From NCBI GenBank assembly GCA_937983055.1, contig CALJLA010000195.1:1-27041 (forward strand): a stretch of DNA of 27,041 bases. The letters run 5' to 3'. The translations under genes and the position numbers were made by a program. The notes below the pieces were generated by a model, which had not been told where the DNA came from, searched no databases, and saw only the letters and a list, made by a program, of their open reading frames with translations. Origin of the DNA: an uncultured Pseudomonadota bacterium (lineage in GTDB: Bacteria > Pseudomonadota > Gammaproteobacteria > Burkholderiales > Eutrophovitaceae). This document shows, one piece after another, positions 7,863-15,903 of the stretch; the stretch's first letter is position 1; the number at the start of each line of letters is the position of its first letter.

Positions 7863-8606
7863 CTAGCCTGCCGAGTCGGACTGGGGCGCGTTCTCTGCCT
7901 TTGCCCCCCAGCCGGCGATGATGATGCCGACCTCGTAAAGCAGCCATAGCGGCACGGCCAGCAGAATCTGCGACACCACGTCCGGCGGCGTAAAAATGGC
8001 GCCGATCACGAAGGCTCCGACCACGACGTAGGGTCGCGCCTCCCGCAGTTTTGCCACGCTGACCACGCCGGCCCTCGCCAGAATTACCACGGCAACCGGA
8101 ACTTCGAACGTCACGCCGAAGGCGATGAACAACGTAATGACGAAGTCCAGGTATTTCTGGATGTCGGTCATTACCGCCACGCCTTCGGGCGCGATCGAGG
8201 TGATGAAGTGAAAGACCACCGGGAATACGACGAAGTACGCGAACGACATCCCGGCGATGAACAGCAGCGTGCTGGTCAGAACGAGCGGCAAGACCAGCTT
8301 TTTCTCGTGAGCGTAAAGCCCCGGCGCCACGAATGCCCACACCTGGTACAGGAGGTAGGGCAGCGCGATGACGAGTGCCGCGAGCATGGTGACCTTCACC
8401 GGCACAAAAAACGGCGCGGTGACCTCGGTGGCAATCATCTGGCCGCCGCGCGGCAGGGCCGCCAGCAGCGGGTTGGCCAACACGGTGTAGATATCCCGGG
8501 CCCACGGGAACAGGCAGACGAACACCAGCAGAAAGGCGAGCACGCAGCGGAGCAGCCGGTCCCGGAGCTCGATCAGGTGCGACATGAATGATTCGGGCTC
8601 GCTCAT
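7863..8606 (-). CDS. tatC: Twin-arginine translocase subunit TatC
   Basis: Polytopic inner-membrane core of the Tat pathway. It recognises the twin-arginine signal of folded export substrates. It has 247 residues with about six transmembrane helices. Family motifs visible include FMSHLIELRDRLLR at the N-terminus, FFVPVKVTM, the signal-binding loop FVAPGLYAHEKK with its conserved Phe and Glu, and GVTFEVPVAV. The start ATG at 8606 is 61 bp after tatB. It is the last gene of the long leftward array and ends convergently 6 bp from the protease gene. Confidence 0.97.
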   Translation of the reverse strand: MSEPESFMSHLIELRDRLLRCVLAFLLVFVCLFPWARDIYTVLANPLLAALPRGGQMIATEVTAPFFVPVKVTMLAALVIALPYLLYQVWAFVAPGLYAHEKKLVLPLVLTSTLLFIAGMSFAYFVVFPVVFHFITSIAPEGVAVMTDIQKYLDFVITLFIAFGVTFEVPVAVVILARAGVVSVAKLREARPYVVVGAFVIGAIFTPPDVVSQILLAVPLWLLYEVGIIIAGWGAKAENAPQSDSAG

Positions 8607-8667
8607 CGATCAGCCTGCGTATGGGTGACGCGTGTGGAGTGAACGCCTGAACGTGCGCCAGGCGGTT

Positions 8668-9117
8668 TCAGGGTTTTTGACTGTCCGCAGCGCGTGAGTC
8701 CGGCTCGAGACCCAGCTCCATCTGCGGCAGCGGCCGAGCCTCCGATTCGGGGTTGTCCGGGGCTGGCGCCTGCGCTCCGGACATCTCGTTTACCTGAGAG
8801 GGTTCCGAGGCGGCCGAATCGAGCGTCTTCCTCGCTTCGCTCTCGGCCTCCTTGACCTCGTTCTCGATATAACTGACCTGACTCGAAACGCCCTGCTCGA
8901 TTTCGCGTGCAGCGTCCTGCATGCTGCTCTGGAGTTTGCGCAGCTCCTCCAGCTCCATCTCCCGATTGATATCCGCCTTGACCTCGGAGACATAGCGCTG
9001 CATGCGGCCGAACAGATGCCCCATGGTGCGCGCAACGCGCGGCAGCCGCTCCGGACCGATTACGATCAGTCCGACCACGGCAATCACGAATATTTCTGTA
9101 AAGCTGAAATCGAACAT
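8668..9117 (-). CDS. tatB: Sec-independent translocase subunit TatB
   Basis: TatB pairs with TatC to form the substrate receptor for folded twin-arginine proteins. It has 149 residues. The N-terminal helix MFDFSFTEIFVIAVVGLIVI carries the conserved Glu and leads to the GPERLP hinge. A long amphipathic and charged helical region follows (about 25-100), then a proline/acidic low-complexity tail (about 105-149). The GPERLP hinge and longer cytoplasmic region distinguish it from TatA. It lies 28 bp after tatA. Confidence 0.96.
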   Translation of the reverse strand: MFDFSFTEIFVIAVVGLIVIGPERLPRVARTMGHLFGRMQRYVSEVKADINREMELEELRKLQSSMQDAAREIEQGVSSQVSYIENEVKEAESEARKTLDSAASEPSQVNEMSGAQAPAPDNPESEARPLPQMELGLEPDSRAADSQKP

Positions 9118-9145
9118 CGTCGAAAGTCACGAAGTTCCGGCCAGC

Positions 9146-9370
9146 TCAGCTTTTCGACTTTTCCTTGACCTCGCCATCGATGGTTTGATTGGCGCCTTCC
9201 GATTCGAGCTTCGCGGATGCGCCCTGGTCATTCTCGGTCTTCATGCCTTCCTTGAAGCCGCGCACCGCCTTGCCCAGATCCGAGCCCATGTTGCCAAGCT
9301 TCTTGGTGCCAAAGATCAATACCACCACCAGCAGCACGATCAACCAATGCCAGATACTGAATGTGCCCAT
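9146..9370 (-). CDS. tatA: Sec-independent translocase subunit TatA
   Basis: Pore-forming subunit recruited by TatBC to move folded proteins over the inner membrane. It has 74 residues: one transmembrane helix (about 4-20, containing WHWLIVLLVVVLIFG), the FGTKKLG hinge, an amphipathic helix with the DLGKAVRGFKEGMK motif, and a short charged tail. The ATG at 9370 is 24 bp after the HIT-family gene. With tatB and tatC it completes a full tatABC set; no tatD follows. Confidence 0.97.
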   Translation of the reverse strand: MGTFSIWHWLIVLLVVVLIFGTKKLGNMGSDLGKAVRGFKEGMKTENDQGASAKLESEGANQTIDGEVKEKSKS

Positions 9371-9394
9371 TGTGTTCGCTCCGAAAAATGCGTT

Positions 9395-9748
9395 TTAGAT
9401 CGATTTCTGAATCATGCCCGGCAGGGGCTGGGTTCCACCGATTATATGCACATGAAGATGGTTCACGTCCTGTCTTCCGACTCGTCCGGTGTTCACAATC
9501 ATTCGAAAGCCATCGGGCGAGCCTTGTTCCCGGGCGAGCGGGGCGGCCAATCCCGCGATGCGGCCCATGACCGCCTCGTGAGACTTGTCCATGTCCGCCA
9601 GCGAGGCAACGTGCACCTTCGGGATGATCAGGAAATGCACGGGCGCGACCGGACGTATGTCGTGAAACGCCAGAACTTCCTCATCCTCGTAGATCTTGCG
9701 GCTCGGGATTTCCCCGAGGACGATCTTGCAGAAAATGCAGTCCGGCAC
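9395..9748 (-). CDS. HIT (histidine triad) family nucleotide-binding protein, HinT-like
   Basis: Small cytoplasmic purine-nucleoside phosphoramidase/hydrolase of the HIT superfamily. It has 117 residues and starts with GTG at 9748 after a GGAG-type site. The triad H97-H99-H101 (HLHVH followed by IIGG) is intact. CIFC at residues 4-7 matches the zinc-binding pair common in HinT proteins. It lies between hisE and tatA, an order I recall from betaproteobacterial his-tat clusters. Its physiological substrate is uncertain. Confidence 0.93.
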   Translation of the reverse strand: MPDCIFCKIVLGEIPSRKIYEDEEVLAFHDIRPVAPVHFLIIPKVHVASLADMDKSHEAVMGRIAGLAAPLAREQGSPDGFRMIVNTGRVGRQDVNHLHVHIIGGTQPLPGMIQKSI

Positions 9749-9815
9749 GCTCCGGCTCCGCTTTGATTAGTTGCCCGTATCGGGCGTGTTCATCGTCGAC
9801 GACAGCGACAGAATC

Positions 9816-10145
9816 TCAGGAAGCTTCAGGCCTGCTGTTCTTCTCGTCGATGCCGGAGATCCCTTCCCGCCGCCGCAACTCGGCAAGCACGTCGTCGGGA
9901 CCCAGCCCATGATAGGCAAGCAGCACGAGGCAATGAAACCAGAGATCCGCAGCCTCGCGGACCAAGTGCAGTTTATCACCGTCCTTGGCGGCCAGAAGCG
10001 TCTCCGCGGACTCCTCCGCCACCTTTTTGAGTATCGCGTCGTGGCCCCCTGCAAACAGCTTGGCAACGTACGAAGCAGAAGGGTCGGCCCGACGTCGTTC
10101 CTCGATTGTCTGCGCCAGTCTGCGCAGTATGTTGGCGTCGATCAT
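9816..10145 (-). CDS. hisE: Phosphoribosyl-ATP pyrophosphatase
   Basis: Second histidine step: hydrolysis of PR-ATP to PR-AMP and pyrophosphate. The ATG at 10145 overlaps the hisI stop (ATGA), giving 109 residues, normal for stand-alone HisE. A longer frame starts inside hisI and is rejected. MazG-like all-alpha fold motifs are visible: KKVAEESAETLLAAKDGD and the metal-binding REAADLWFHCLVLL (EExxE/ExxD type). It is a separate gene from hisI, not the hisIE fusion of enterobacteria. Confidence 0.96.
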   Translation of the reverse strand: MIDANILRRLAQTIEERRRADPSASYVAKLFAGGHDAILKKVAEESAETLLAAKDGDKLHLVREAADLWFHCLVLLAYHGLGPDDVLAELRRREGISGIDEKNSRPEAS

Positions 10146-10531
10146 TTGTCCCGGTAAATCTGCGCCGGATCCTTTACGACGGCGTCGGTTTCGACCCAGC
10201 GCTCGCCCTCGAGCCGGCGGAAAAAGCACCTCGGGCGGCCGGTGTGGCAGGCGATGCCGCCGGCCTGCTCGACCTGCAGCAGGATCACGTCCGCATCGCA
10301 GTCTAGCCGCACCTCTTTCACGAGCTGCACATGCCCGGATTCCTCCCCTTTTCTCCAGAGGCGCTGCCGGGAGCGCGACCAGTATACGGCGCGGCCCGAG
10401 CGGACTGTTTCCGAAAGGGCATCGCGGTTCATCCAGGCGACCATCAGCACGCGACCGCTGCCCGCGTCCTGCGCGATGGCCGGCACAAGCCCCTGCGGGT
10501 CCCAGGCGATCTCATCCAGCCACGCCGCCAT
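10142..10531 (-). CDS. hisI: Phosphoribosyl-AMP cyclohydrolase
   Basis: Third histidine step: opens the purine ring of PR-AMP, with zinc and magnesium. The ATG at 10531 lies 2 bp after the hisF stop and gives 129 residues. The frame extends further upstream, but only across hisF in another frame. Visible hallmarks are VAWMNRDAL, the metal-binding D77-C78-D79-x-D81, and the zinc ligands C95 and C102 (ACHTGRPRCFF). It is coupled to hisE by an ATGA overlap. Confidence 0.96.
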   Translation of the reverse strand: MAAWLDEIAWDPQGLVPAIAQDAGSGRVLMVAWMNRDALSETVRSGRAVYWSRSRQRLWRKGEESGHVQLVKEVRLDCDADVILLQVEQAGGIACHTGRPRCFFRRLEGERWVETDAVVKDPAQIYRDK

Positions 10532-10533
10532 GC

Positions 10534-11304
10534 TCACAATCTGACCTCGATCTGGTTGTCGGCGAGGAAACGTTTGACCTGGCCCACCGACAGCTCTGCG
10601 TAATGGAAGACGCTGGCCGCAAGCACCGCATCGGCGCCGCCCTTTGCGATGCCGTCGGCGAAGTCCTGCAGCCCGCCCACACCCCCGCTGGCAATAATGG
10701 GTACTTCCAGCGTATCGGAGAACGCGCGAGTGAGCGCAAGGTCGAATCCTGCCCGGGTGCCGTCGCGATCCATGCTGGTCAGCAGTATTTCGCCCGCCCC
10801 CGCCCGCTGCATTCGCTTGCCCCACTCCAATGCGTCCAACCCGGTGGGCTTGCGACCGCCGTGCGTATAAACCTCCCACTGCGGCGTTGCGGATCCGGGC
10901 ACCCGTCGGGCATCGATCGCGACAACGATGCACTGCGAACCGAATCGCCCGGCCGCGTCCTCCACCAGGCCCGGGTTGAGCACCGCCGCGGTGTTGATGC
11001 TGACTTTGTCGGCCCCGGAATTGAGCAGTCGGCGTACGTCGCCCACCTCGCGCACCCCGCCCCCCACGGTGAGCGGAATGAACACCTGGGCCGCGACATC
11101 CTCGATGATCGGCAGGATAAGCCCACGATCGTCGCTGCTGGCAGTGATGTCCAGGAAACAGAGCTCGTCGGCGCCTTGTTCGTCATAGCGCCGGGCGATC
11201 TCGACCGGGTCGCCGGCGTCGCGCAGGCCGACGAAGTTGACCCCTTTGACCACCCGCCCGGCATTGACGTCCAGGCAGGGAATAATGCGCTTGGCGAGGC
11301 TCAT
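10534..11304 (-). CDS. hisF: Imidazole glycerol phosphate synthase, cyclase subunit
   Basis: Cyclase half of IGP synthase. With HisH ammonia it converts PRFAR to IGP and AICAR. It has 256 residues and a (beta-alpha)8 barrel. The catalytic aspartates are D12 (PCLDVNAGRVVKG) and D131 (VVAIDARRV). The phosphate-binding glycines are in TVGGGVRE and ASGGVGG. It lies 39 bp after hisA and 2 bp before hisI. Identification is secure; HisA is the similar paralogue upstream. Confidence 0.98.
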   Translation of the reverse strand: MSLAKRIIPCLDVNAGRVVKGVNFVGLRDAGDPVEIARRYDEQGADELCFLDITASSDDRGLILPIIEDVAAQVFIPLTVGGGVREVGDVRRLLNSGADKVSINTAAVLNPGLVEDAAGRFGSQCIVVAIDARRVPGSATPQWEVYTHGGRKPTGLDALEWGKRMQRAGAGEILLTSMDRDGTRAGFDLALTRAFSDTLEVPIIASGGVGGLQDFADGIAKGGADAVLAASVFHYAELSVGQVKRFLADNQIEVRL

Positions 11305-11343
11305 GTTCTCATCGGATCGGGACGCGACGGCCTGTGCGCCCGC

Positions 11344-12087
11344 TCAACCCTCGGCCAGTTTGTCTGCAAGCTTCTGCGCTTCCGCAAAATTCAGCGAGCC
11401 TTCGTAGATTGCCCGCCCGGTGATGGCGGCGGTAATTCCTTCCGACTCGACACGGCACAGCGATTCCACGTCTTTGATCGATGTTATTCCGCCACTGGCG
11501 ATCACCGGCACGGTCAGCGACCGGGCGAGTTCCACGGTCGCCGCGATGTTTACGCCGGTCAACATGCCGTCCCGGCCGATGTCGGTGTAGATCACCGCTT
11601 CCACGCCGTAATCCTCGAACTTCTTGGCAAGGTCGATCACATCGTGGCCGGTCAGCTTCGACCACCCCTCGACCGCCACCTTGCCGTCCCTCGCGTCCAG
11701 CGCGACCATGATGTGTCCCGGGAAGGCGTAACAGGCATCATGAAGGAACCCGGGTGTCTTGACGGCAGCGGTGCCGATGATGATGTAGCTGATACCGTCA
11801 TCGAGATATCGCTCGACCGTGTCCAGATCGCGCACACCCCCACCGAGCTGCAGCGGAATCGAGTCCCCGACCTCGCCGACGATCGCCTTGATCGCTTCCT
11901 CGTTCTTCGGCTTGCCCGCGAACGCCCCGTTTAAGTCGACGAGGTGTAGGCGGCGCGCGCCCTGATCGATCCAGTGCCGCGCCATCGCGGAGGGGTCTTC
12001 CGAGAATACCGTGGCGTCGGCCATTGAGCCTTGGCGCAAGCGGACGCAATGCCCGTCTTTCAGGTCTATCGCTGGGATTAGAAGCAT
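11344..12087 (-). CDS. hisA: ProFAR isomerase (HisA)
   Basis: Fourth histidine step: Amadori isomerisation of ProFAR to PRFAR. It has 247 residues in a half-barrel-duplicated TIM barrel. The catalytic pair is D8 (IPAIDLKDG) and D131 (VALDARDG). Glycine phosphate loops are LQLGGGVRD and ASGGITS. It is preceded by an 84-bp gap from hisH that carries a strong hairpin, which is one of the larger gaps within the his cluster. Confidence 0.98.
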   Translation of the reverse strand: MLLIPAIDLKDGHCVRLRQGSMADATVFSEDPSAMARHWIDQGARRLHLVDLNGAFAGKPKNEEAIKAIVGEVGDSIPLQLGGGVRDLDTVERYLDDGISYIIIGTAAVKTPGFLHDACYAFPGHIMVALDARDGKVAVEGWSKLTGHDVIDLAKKFEDYGVEAVIYTDIGRDGMLTGVNIAATVELARSLTVPVIASGGITSIKDVESLCRVESEGITAAITGRAIYEGSLNFAEAQKLADKLAEG

Positions 12088-12118
12088 GGCATCAGTGGGA
12101 GTTTGACTGGTCTGTGCA

Positions 12119-12149
12119 GCCGGGCAGCGCGTTTCCCGCAGTGCCCGGC
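12119..12149 (-). other. Stable hairpin in the hisH-hisA gap, no U-run
   Basis: Perfect 8-bp arms GCCGGGCA (12119-12126) and TGCCCGGC (12142-12149) enclose 15 nt that can pair further (GCG/CGC around a GGAAA-like loop, minus strand). No T run follows in the transcribed direction, so it is not a standard intrinsic terminator. It could be an mRNA processing or stability element. Function is unknown. Confidence 0.5.
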
Positions 12150-12171
12150 CGCGGCCAGGCGCGCCGACACA

Positions 12172-12855
12172 TTACGCGCTGACCGCCCCCCTCGCGTGCA
12201 CTGCCCCGGGCCGGAATACGCCATCCCAGCCCACGAAGTTGGACAGTAGCTGCAGCCCCGCCGTCTGGCTTTTTTCGGGATGAAACTGCACGGCGAAAAT
12301 ATTATTCCGCGCCACCGCGCAGGTAAAGGCAAACGGGTAGCGGCTGAATCCGGCGACCAGCGTCTGGTCGCCGGATTCCACGTAATAGCTATGCACGAAA
12401 TAGAAGCGACTGCCGTCCTCGATGCCCGCCCACAGCGGGTGAGCCGTGGTCTGGTAGACCTCGTTCCAGCCCATGTGGGGAACCTTCAGCCGGGCATGCC
12501 GATCGTCAAACATGCGCTCGGCCGGAAACCGCAGCACCCGCCCAGGCAGCAGGGCGAGCCCCTCGACATCGCCCTCCTCGCTTTGCTCGAAGTGCATCTG
12601 CAAGCCGATGCACAGGCCGAGGAAAGGCTTGCGCTCCGCGGCGTCGAGCACCGCCTTGCGCAGTCCGCGCGCATCCAGCTCGCGCATGCAATCCGGCATC
12701 GCGCCCTGCCCGGGGAACACGACGCGCTTCGCGCGCCCGATCTCATCGGGGTCGTCCGATACCACGACCGATTTCCCAGGGGCAACGTGCTCGATCGCCT
12801 TGGCGACCGAGCGGATGTTGCCCATGCCGTAATCAATGACTGCGATATCCGCCAT
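12172..12855 (-). CDS. hisH: Imidazole glycerol phosphate synthase, glutamine amidotransferase subunit
   Basis: Class I glutaminase that feeds ammonia to HisF. It has 227 residues. The nucleophile is C82 in GLCIGLQ, and the catalytic H192 and E194 are in VQFHPEKSQ. The N-terminus IAVIDYGMGNIRS and the PGQGAMPDCM oxyanion-loop segment are typical (GQG here, as in other HisH). The C-terminus runs about 15 residues beyond the usual end, in the Ala/Gly-rich tail GAVHARGAVSA. It lies 23 bp after hisB. Confidence 0.97.
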   Translation of the reverse strand: MADIAVIDYGMGNIRSVAKAIEHVAPGKSVVVSDDPDEIGRAKRVVFPGQGAMPDCMRELDARGLRKAVLDAAERKPFLGLCIGLQMHFEQSEEGDVEGLALLPGRVLRFPAERMFDDRHARLKVPHMGWNEVYQTTAHPLWAGIEDGSRFYFVHSYYVESGDQTLVAGFSRYPFAFTCAVARNNIFAVQFHPEKSQTAGLQLLSNFVGWDGVFRPGAVHARGAVSA

Positions 12856-12878
12856 ACGCCGCCCGAACGCGTGCAGAG

Positions 12879-13466
12879 TCAGAGGCTGCCCTTGGTCGAA
12901 GGCAGGGTGTTTGCCGCGCGCTGGTCAGGTTCCGACGCCATTCGCAGCGCCCTGCCGAACGCCTTGAAGATGGTTTCGGCCTGGTGGTGCGCGTTCTGCC
13001 CCTTGAGGTTGTCGATGTGCAGCGTGACCTGGGCGTGATTTACGAACCCCTGGAAAAACTCGTGAATAAGGTCCACGTCGAACTCGCCAATGAGACCCCG
13101 GACGTAATTCACGTTGTAGTCCAGCCCGGGGCGACCGGAGAGGTCCAACACCACCCGGGACAGCGACTCATCGAGCGGCACGTAGGCATGGCCATATCGC
13201 CTGACGCCCTTCTTGTCGCCCAGCGCCTTGGAAAATGCCTGTCCGAGCGTTATGCCGACATCTTCGACGGTGTGATGCCCATCGATGTGCAGATCGCCTT
13301 TGGCCTCGACCTCCAGATCCACCAGCCCGTGGCGGGCCACCTGGTCCAGCATGTGGTCGAAGAACCCGATCCCGGTCGCAAGCCGCGAACGGCCGCTGCC
13401 GTCCAGGTTGATGCGAACGGTGATCTGGGTTTCGAGCGTGTTTCTCTGGATCTCAGCCTGGCGCAT
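12879..13466 (-). CDS. hisB: Imidazoleglycerol-phosphate dehydratase
   Basis: Manganese-dependent dehydratase giving imidazole acetol phosphate. From the ATG at 13466 it has 195 residues, the normal length of the monofunctional enzyme. An in-frame ATG at 13496 would add ten residues (MFPAPSASST) that I judge non-conserved. Metal-ligand motifs are visible: FFDHML, DGHHTVEDVG (H64, H65, E68) and the second AHHQAE. The N-terminal phosphatase domain of enterobacterial HisB is absent, so histidinol-phosphate phosphatase must be encoded elsewhere. Confidence 0.95.
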   Translation of the reverse strand: MRQAEIQRNTLETQITVRINLDGSGRSRLATGIGFFDHMLDQVARHGLVDLEVEAKGDLHIDGHHTVEDVGITLGQAFSKALGDKKGVRRYGHAYVPLDESLSRVVLDLSGRPGLDYNVNYVRGLIGEFDVDLIHEFFQGFVNHAQVTLHIDNLKGQNAHHQAETIFKAFGRALRMASEPDQRAANTLPSTKGSL

Positions 13467-13543
13467 GGTTGACGAAGCCGACGGGGCGGGAAACATCCTA
13501 ACTCAATTGACCGCTGCGGGACGATTCAGGGGTAGCCGCACGC

Positions 13544-14605
13544 TCAGCCGACCAGGCCGCGCAAGGCGCTCACCAGCGCCCGGCACTCCTCATCCGTCCC
13601 TACCGTGATGCGCAGATAAGGCTCGATCCGCGGCGGCGAGCGGAAATGCCGCACTATGATCCCCGCATCGCGCAACGCTCGCGCCAGGTCGGCCGCGCTG
13701 CGCGCCGGATGGCGAACGAAGACGAAATTCGCGCTGGAAGGCAGAACCTCGAAACCGATGCCTTCGAGGTCGGTCGAGAGTCGTTGGCGGCTTTCGATTA
13801 CCCGGCGTCGATTTGCCTCGAAGTACTCGACATCCTTGAGCGCCGCCACTGCGCCGGCCTCGGCCAGCCGGTCGACCGGGTACGAATTGAAGCTGTCTTT
13901 CACCCGGACCAACCCCTGCACCAGGTCGGGCTGCCCGACGGCATAGCCGACGCGCAGTCCGGCCAGCGCGTGGGACTTTGACAGCGTGCGGGTAACCAGC
14001 AGATTGGGAAATCGCGGCACCAGGGCAACACAGGAATTGCCGCCAAAATCGACGTAGGCCTCATCGATGACCACGACCGATCCTGGATTGTCAGCCAGCA
14101 GTTGCTCGATCCGGTCCAGACCGAGCAGGCGGCCGGTCGGCGCGTTCGGGTTCGGCAGGATGATGCCGCCGTTGGGCGACCGGTAGTCGCGCACATCGAT
14201 CTCGAAGCCGGCCGTCAGCGGCACCTCGCGGAAGGCGATGCCGAACAGCCTGCAGTACACCGGGTAGAAACTGTAGGTCACGTCCGGAAACAACAGCGGC
14301 GCTTCGTGCTTCAGCAGCCCCTGGAACACATGCGCCAGCACCTCGTCGGACCCGTTTCCAACGAAGACATGATCCTTTCCGACCCCGTGCCGTTCGGCCA
14401 CCGCCTGTCGAAGTCGCTCGCTTGACGGATCCGGGTACAGACGCAGTCCGTCGCCGATCTCTGCGCGCAGCGCTTCGATCACCCGCGGGCTCGGGCCGTA
14501 GGGGTTCTCGTTGGTATTGAGCTTAATCAGCCGGGCGCCGTGTGGCTGCTCCCCCGGCACGTAAGGCGTAAGCCCGCGAACGACCGCGCTCCAGTAGCGA
14601 CTCAT
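13544..14605 (-). CDS. hisC: Histidinol-phosphate aminotransferase
   Basis: PLP-dependent fold-type I transaminase that makes histidinol phosphate with glutamate as donor. It has 353 residues. The Schiff-base lysine is K210 in RTLSKSHALAGLR. Other PLP-site motifs are LNTNENPYGPSP, GNGSDE, PNAPTG and VIDEAYVDF. Its ATG overlaps the hisD stop (ATGA), so translation is probably coupled. Betaproteobacteria often carry a second hisC copy elsewhere, which cannot be judged here. Confidence 0.97.
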   Translation of the reverse strand: MSRYWSAVVRGLTPYVPGEQPHGARLIKLNTNENPYGPSPRVIEALRAEIGDGLRLYPDPSSERLRQAVAERHGVGKDHVFVGNGSDEVLAHVFQGLLKHEAPLLFPDVTYSFYPVYCRLFGIAFREVPLTAGFEIDVRDYRSPNGGIILPNPNAPTGRLLGLDRIEQLLADNPGSVVVIDEAYVDFGGNSCVALVPRFPNLLVTRTLSKSHALAGLRVGYAVGQPDLVQGLVRVKDSFNSYPVDRLAEAGAVAALKDVEYFEANRRRVIESRQRLSTDLEGIGFEVLPSSANFVFVRHPARSAADLARALRDAGIIVRHFRSPPRIEPYLRITVGTDEECRALVSALRGLVG

Positions 14606-15903
14606 CGGTGCAGACGGTACTGCGCCGCGCGGGCATGCGCAGGCAGCCCCTCACCCAGCGCGAGTTCGGCCGCCACTTTCCCCAGGGTGCGCGCGCCCTC
14701 CGCGGAGACCTCGATCAGACTGGTCCGCTTCTGAAAGTCGTAAACGCCCAGAGGCGAGGAAAAGCGCGCGGTGCGCGCGGTCGGCAGCACGTGATTTGGC
14801 CCGGCGCAATAATCGCCCAGCGCCTCCGAGGTGTACCGGCCGAGAAAAATGGCGCCTGCGTGCCGGATCTGCTCGACCCACCGCCGCGGATCCTCCACAG
14901 ACAACTCCAGATGCTCCGGAGCGATGTGATTGGCGATTTTGCAGGCCTCGGCCAGGTCCGCCACCTCGATCAACGCACCCCGACCGCTCAGCGACGACCG
15001 AATCACGTCGCGACGAGGCATCTCCGACAGCAACCGTTCGATACTCGATGCCACGCGGTCGATGAAGTCGCGGTCGGGGCACAGCAGGATTGCCTGCGCC
15101 ATTTCGTCGTGCTCAGCCTGGGAAAACAGATCCATCGCCACCCAGTCAGGATCGGTCTTCCCGTCGCAGATCACGAGGATTTCCGAGGGGCCGGCAATCA
15201 TGTCGATGCCGACCACGCCGAAAACCCGCCGCTTTGCGGCTGCAACATAAGCGTTGCCCGGACCGACGATCTTGTCCACGCGCAGAACGGACTCCGTGCC
15301 GTAAGCCAGCGCCGCAATCGCCTGCGCCCCACCGATCGCGAACACGCGGTCGACGCCGGCAATAGCTGCGGCGGCCAGCACTAGGTCGTTGCGCTCGCCG
15401 CGCGGCGTAGGCACCACCATCACGATCTCGCCCACCCCGGCCACTCTCGCCGGCAGCGCGTTCATCAGTACCGTTGACGGGTAGGCCGCCTTTCCGCCCG
15501 GCACGTAGATGCCCACCCGGTCGAGCGGTGTGATCTTCTGGCCGAGAACGGTGCCGTCGGCCTCGGTATAGCTCCAGGAAGCAGCCGTCTGCTTCTCGTG
15601 ATAGGCACGCACCCGTTCCGCCGCCGCCGCCAGCGCACGTCCCTGCTCACCCGGCAGTCTCGCTTGCGCCTCCGCCAGAGCGGCCTTATCCAGCTCGAGC
15701 TCGGCGAGGCGGGCGACGTCGATGCCGTCGAATTTTCGCGTGTACTCGAGCACCGCGGCATCGCCACGCAGGCGCACCTCGGCCAGAATCTCCCCCACGG
15801 CTGCCTCGATACGCTCGTCCTGCGCAGCCTCGTACGCGAGCAGGCTATCCAGGCGGGTCGCAAAATCGGCATCGCGCGAAGAAAGCCTTGCGATTGCGGT
15901 CAC
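14602..15903 (-). CDS. hisD: Histidinol dehydrogenase
   Basis: Zinc enzyme doing the last two NAD-dependent oxidations to histidine. I place the start at GTG 15903, overlapping the hisG stop as GTGA, giving 433 residues (E. coli 434). An in-frame ATG at 15921 would add six residues. Motifs visible are YVPGGKAAYPSTVLM, GPGNAYV, IAGPSEILV, the zinc ligands Q262 and H265 (SQAEHD), and the catalytic E330 and H331 (NHIAPEHLEL). It is complete and secure. Confidence 0.97.
   Translation of the reverse strand: MTAIARLSSRDADFATRLDSLLAYEAAQDERIEAAVGEILAEVRLRGDAAVLEYTRKFDGIDVARLAELELDKAALAEAQARLPGEQGRALAAAAERVRAYHEKQTAASWSYTEADGTVLGQKITPLDRVGIYVPGGKAAYPSTVLMNALPARVAGVGEIVMVVPTPRGERNDLVLAAAAIAGVDRVFAIGGAQAIAALAYGTESVLRVDKIVGPGNAYVAAAKRRVFGVVGIDMIAGPSEILVICDGKTDPDWVAMDLFSQAEHDEMAQAILLCPDRDFIDRVASSIERLLSEMPRRDVIRSSLSGRGALIEVADLAEACKIANHIAPEHLELSVEDPRRWVEQIRHAGAIFLGRYTSEALGDYCAGPNHVLPTARTARFSSPLGVYDFQKRTSLIEVSAEGARTLGKVAAELALGEGLPAHARAAQYRLHR

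Noticed and set aside
9985..11934. 649-codon plus-strand open frame opposite hisE-I-F-A
   Set aside because: It covers four secure genes on the other strand; composition is low-complexity Arg/Ala/Pro with no domain, so it is a GC-driven shadow.
13467..13496. Upstream in-frame ATG adding ten residues to HisB
   Set aside because: Added residues are Pro/Ser/Ala-rich and precede the conserved start MRQAEIQRNT; normal family length fits the downstream ATG.
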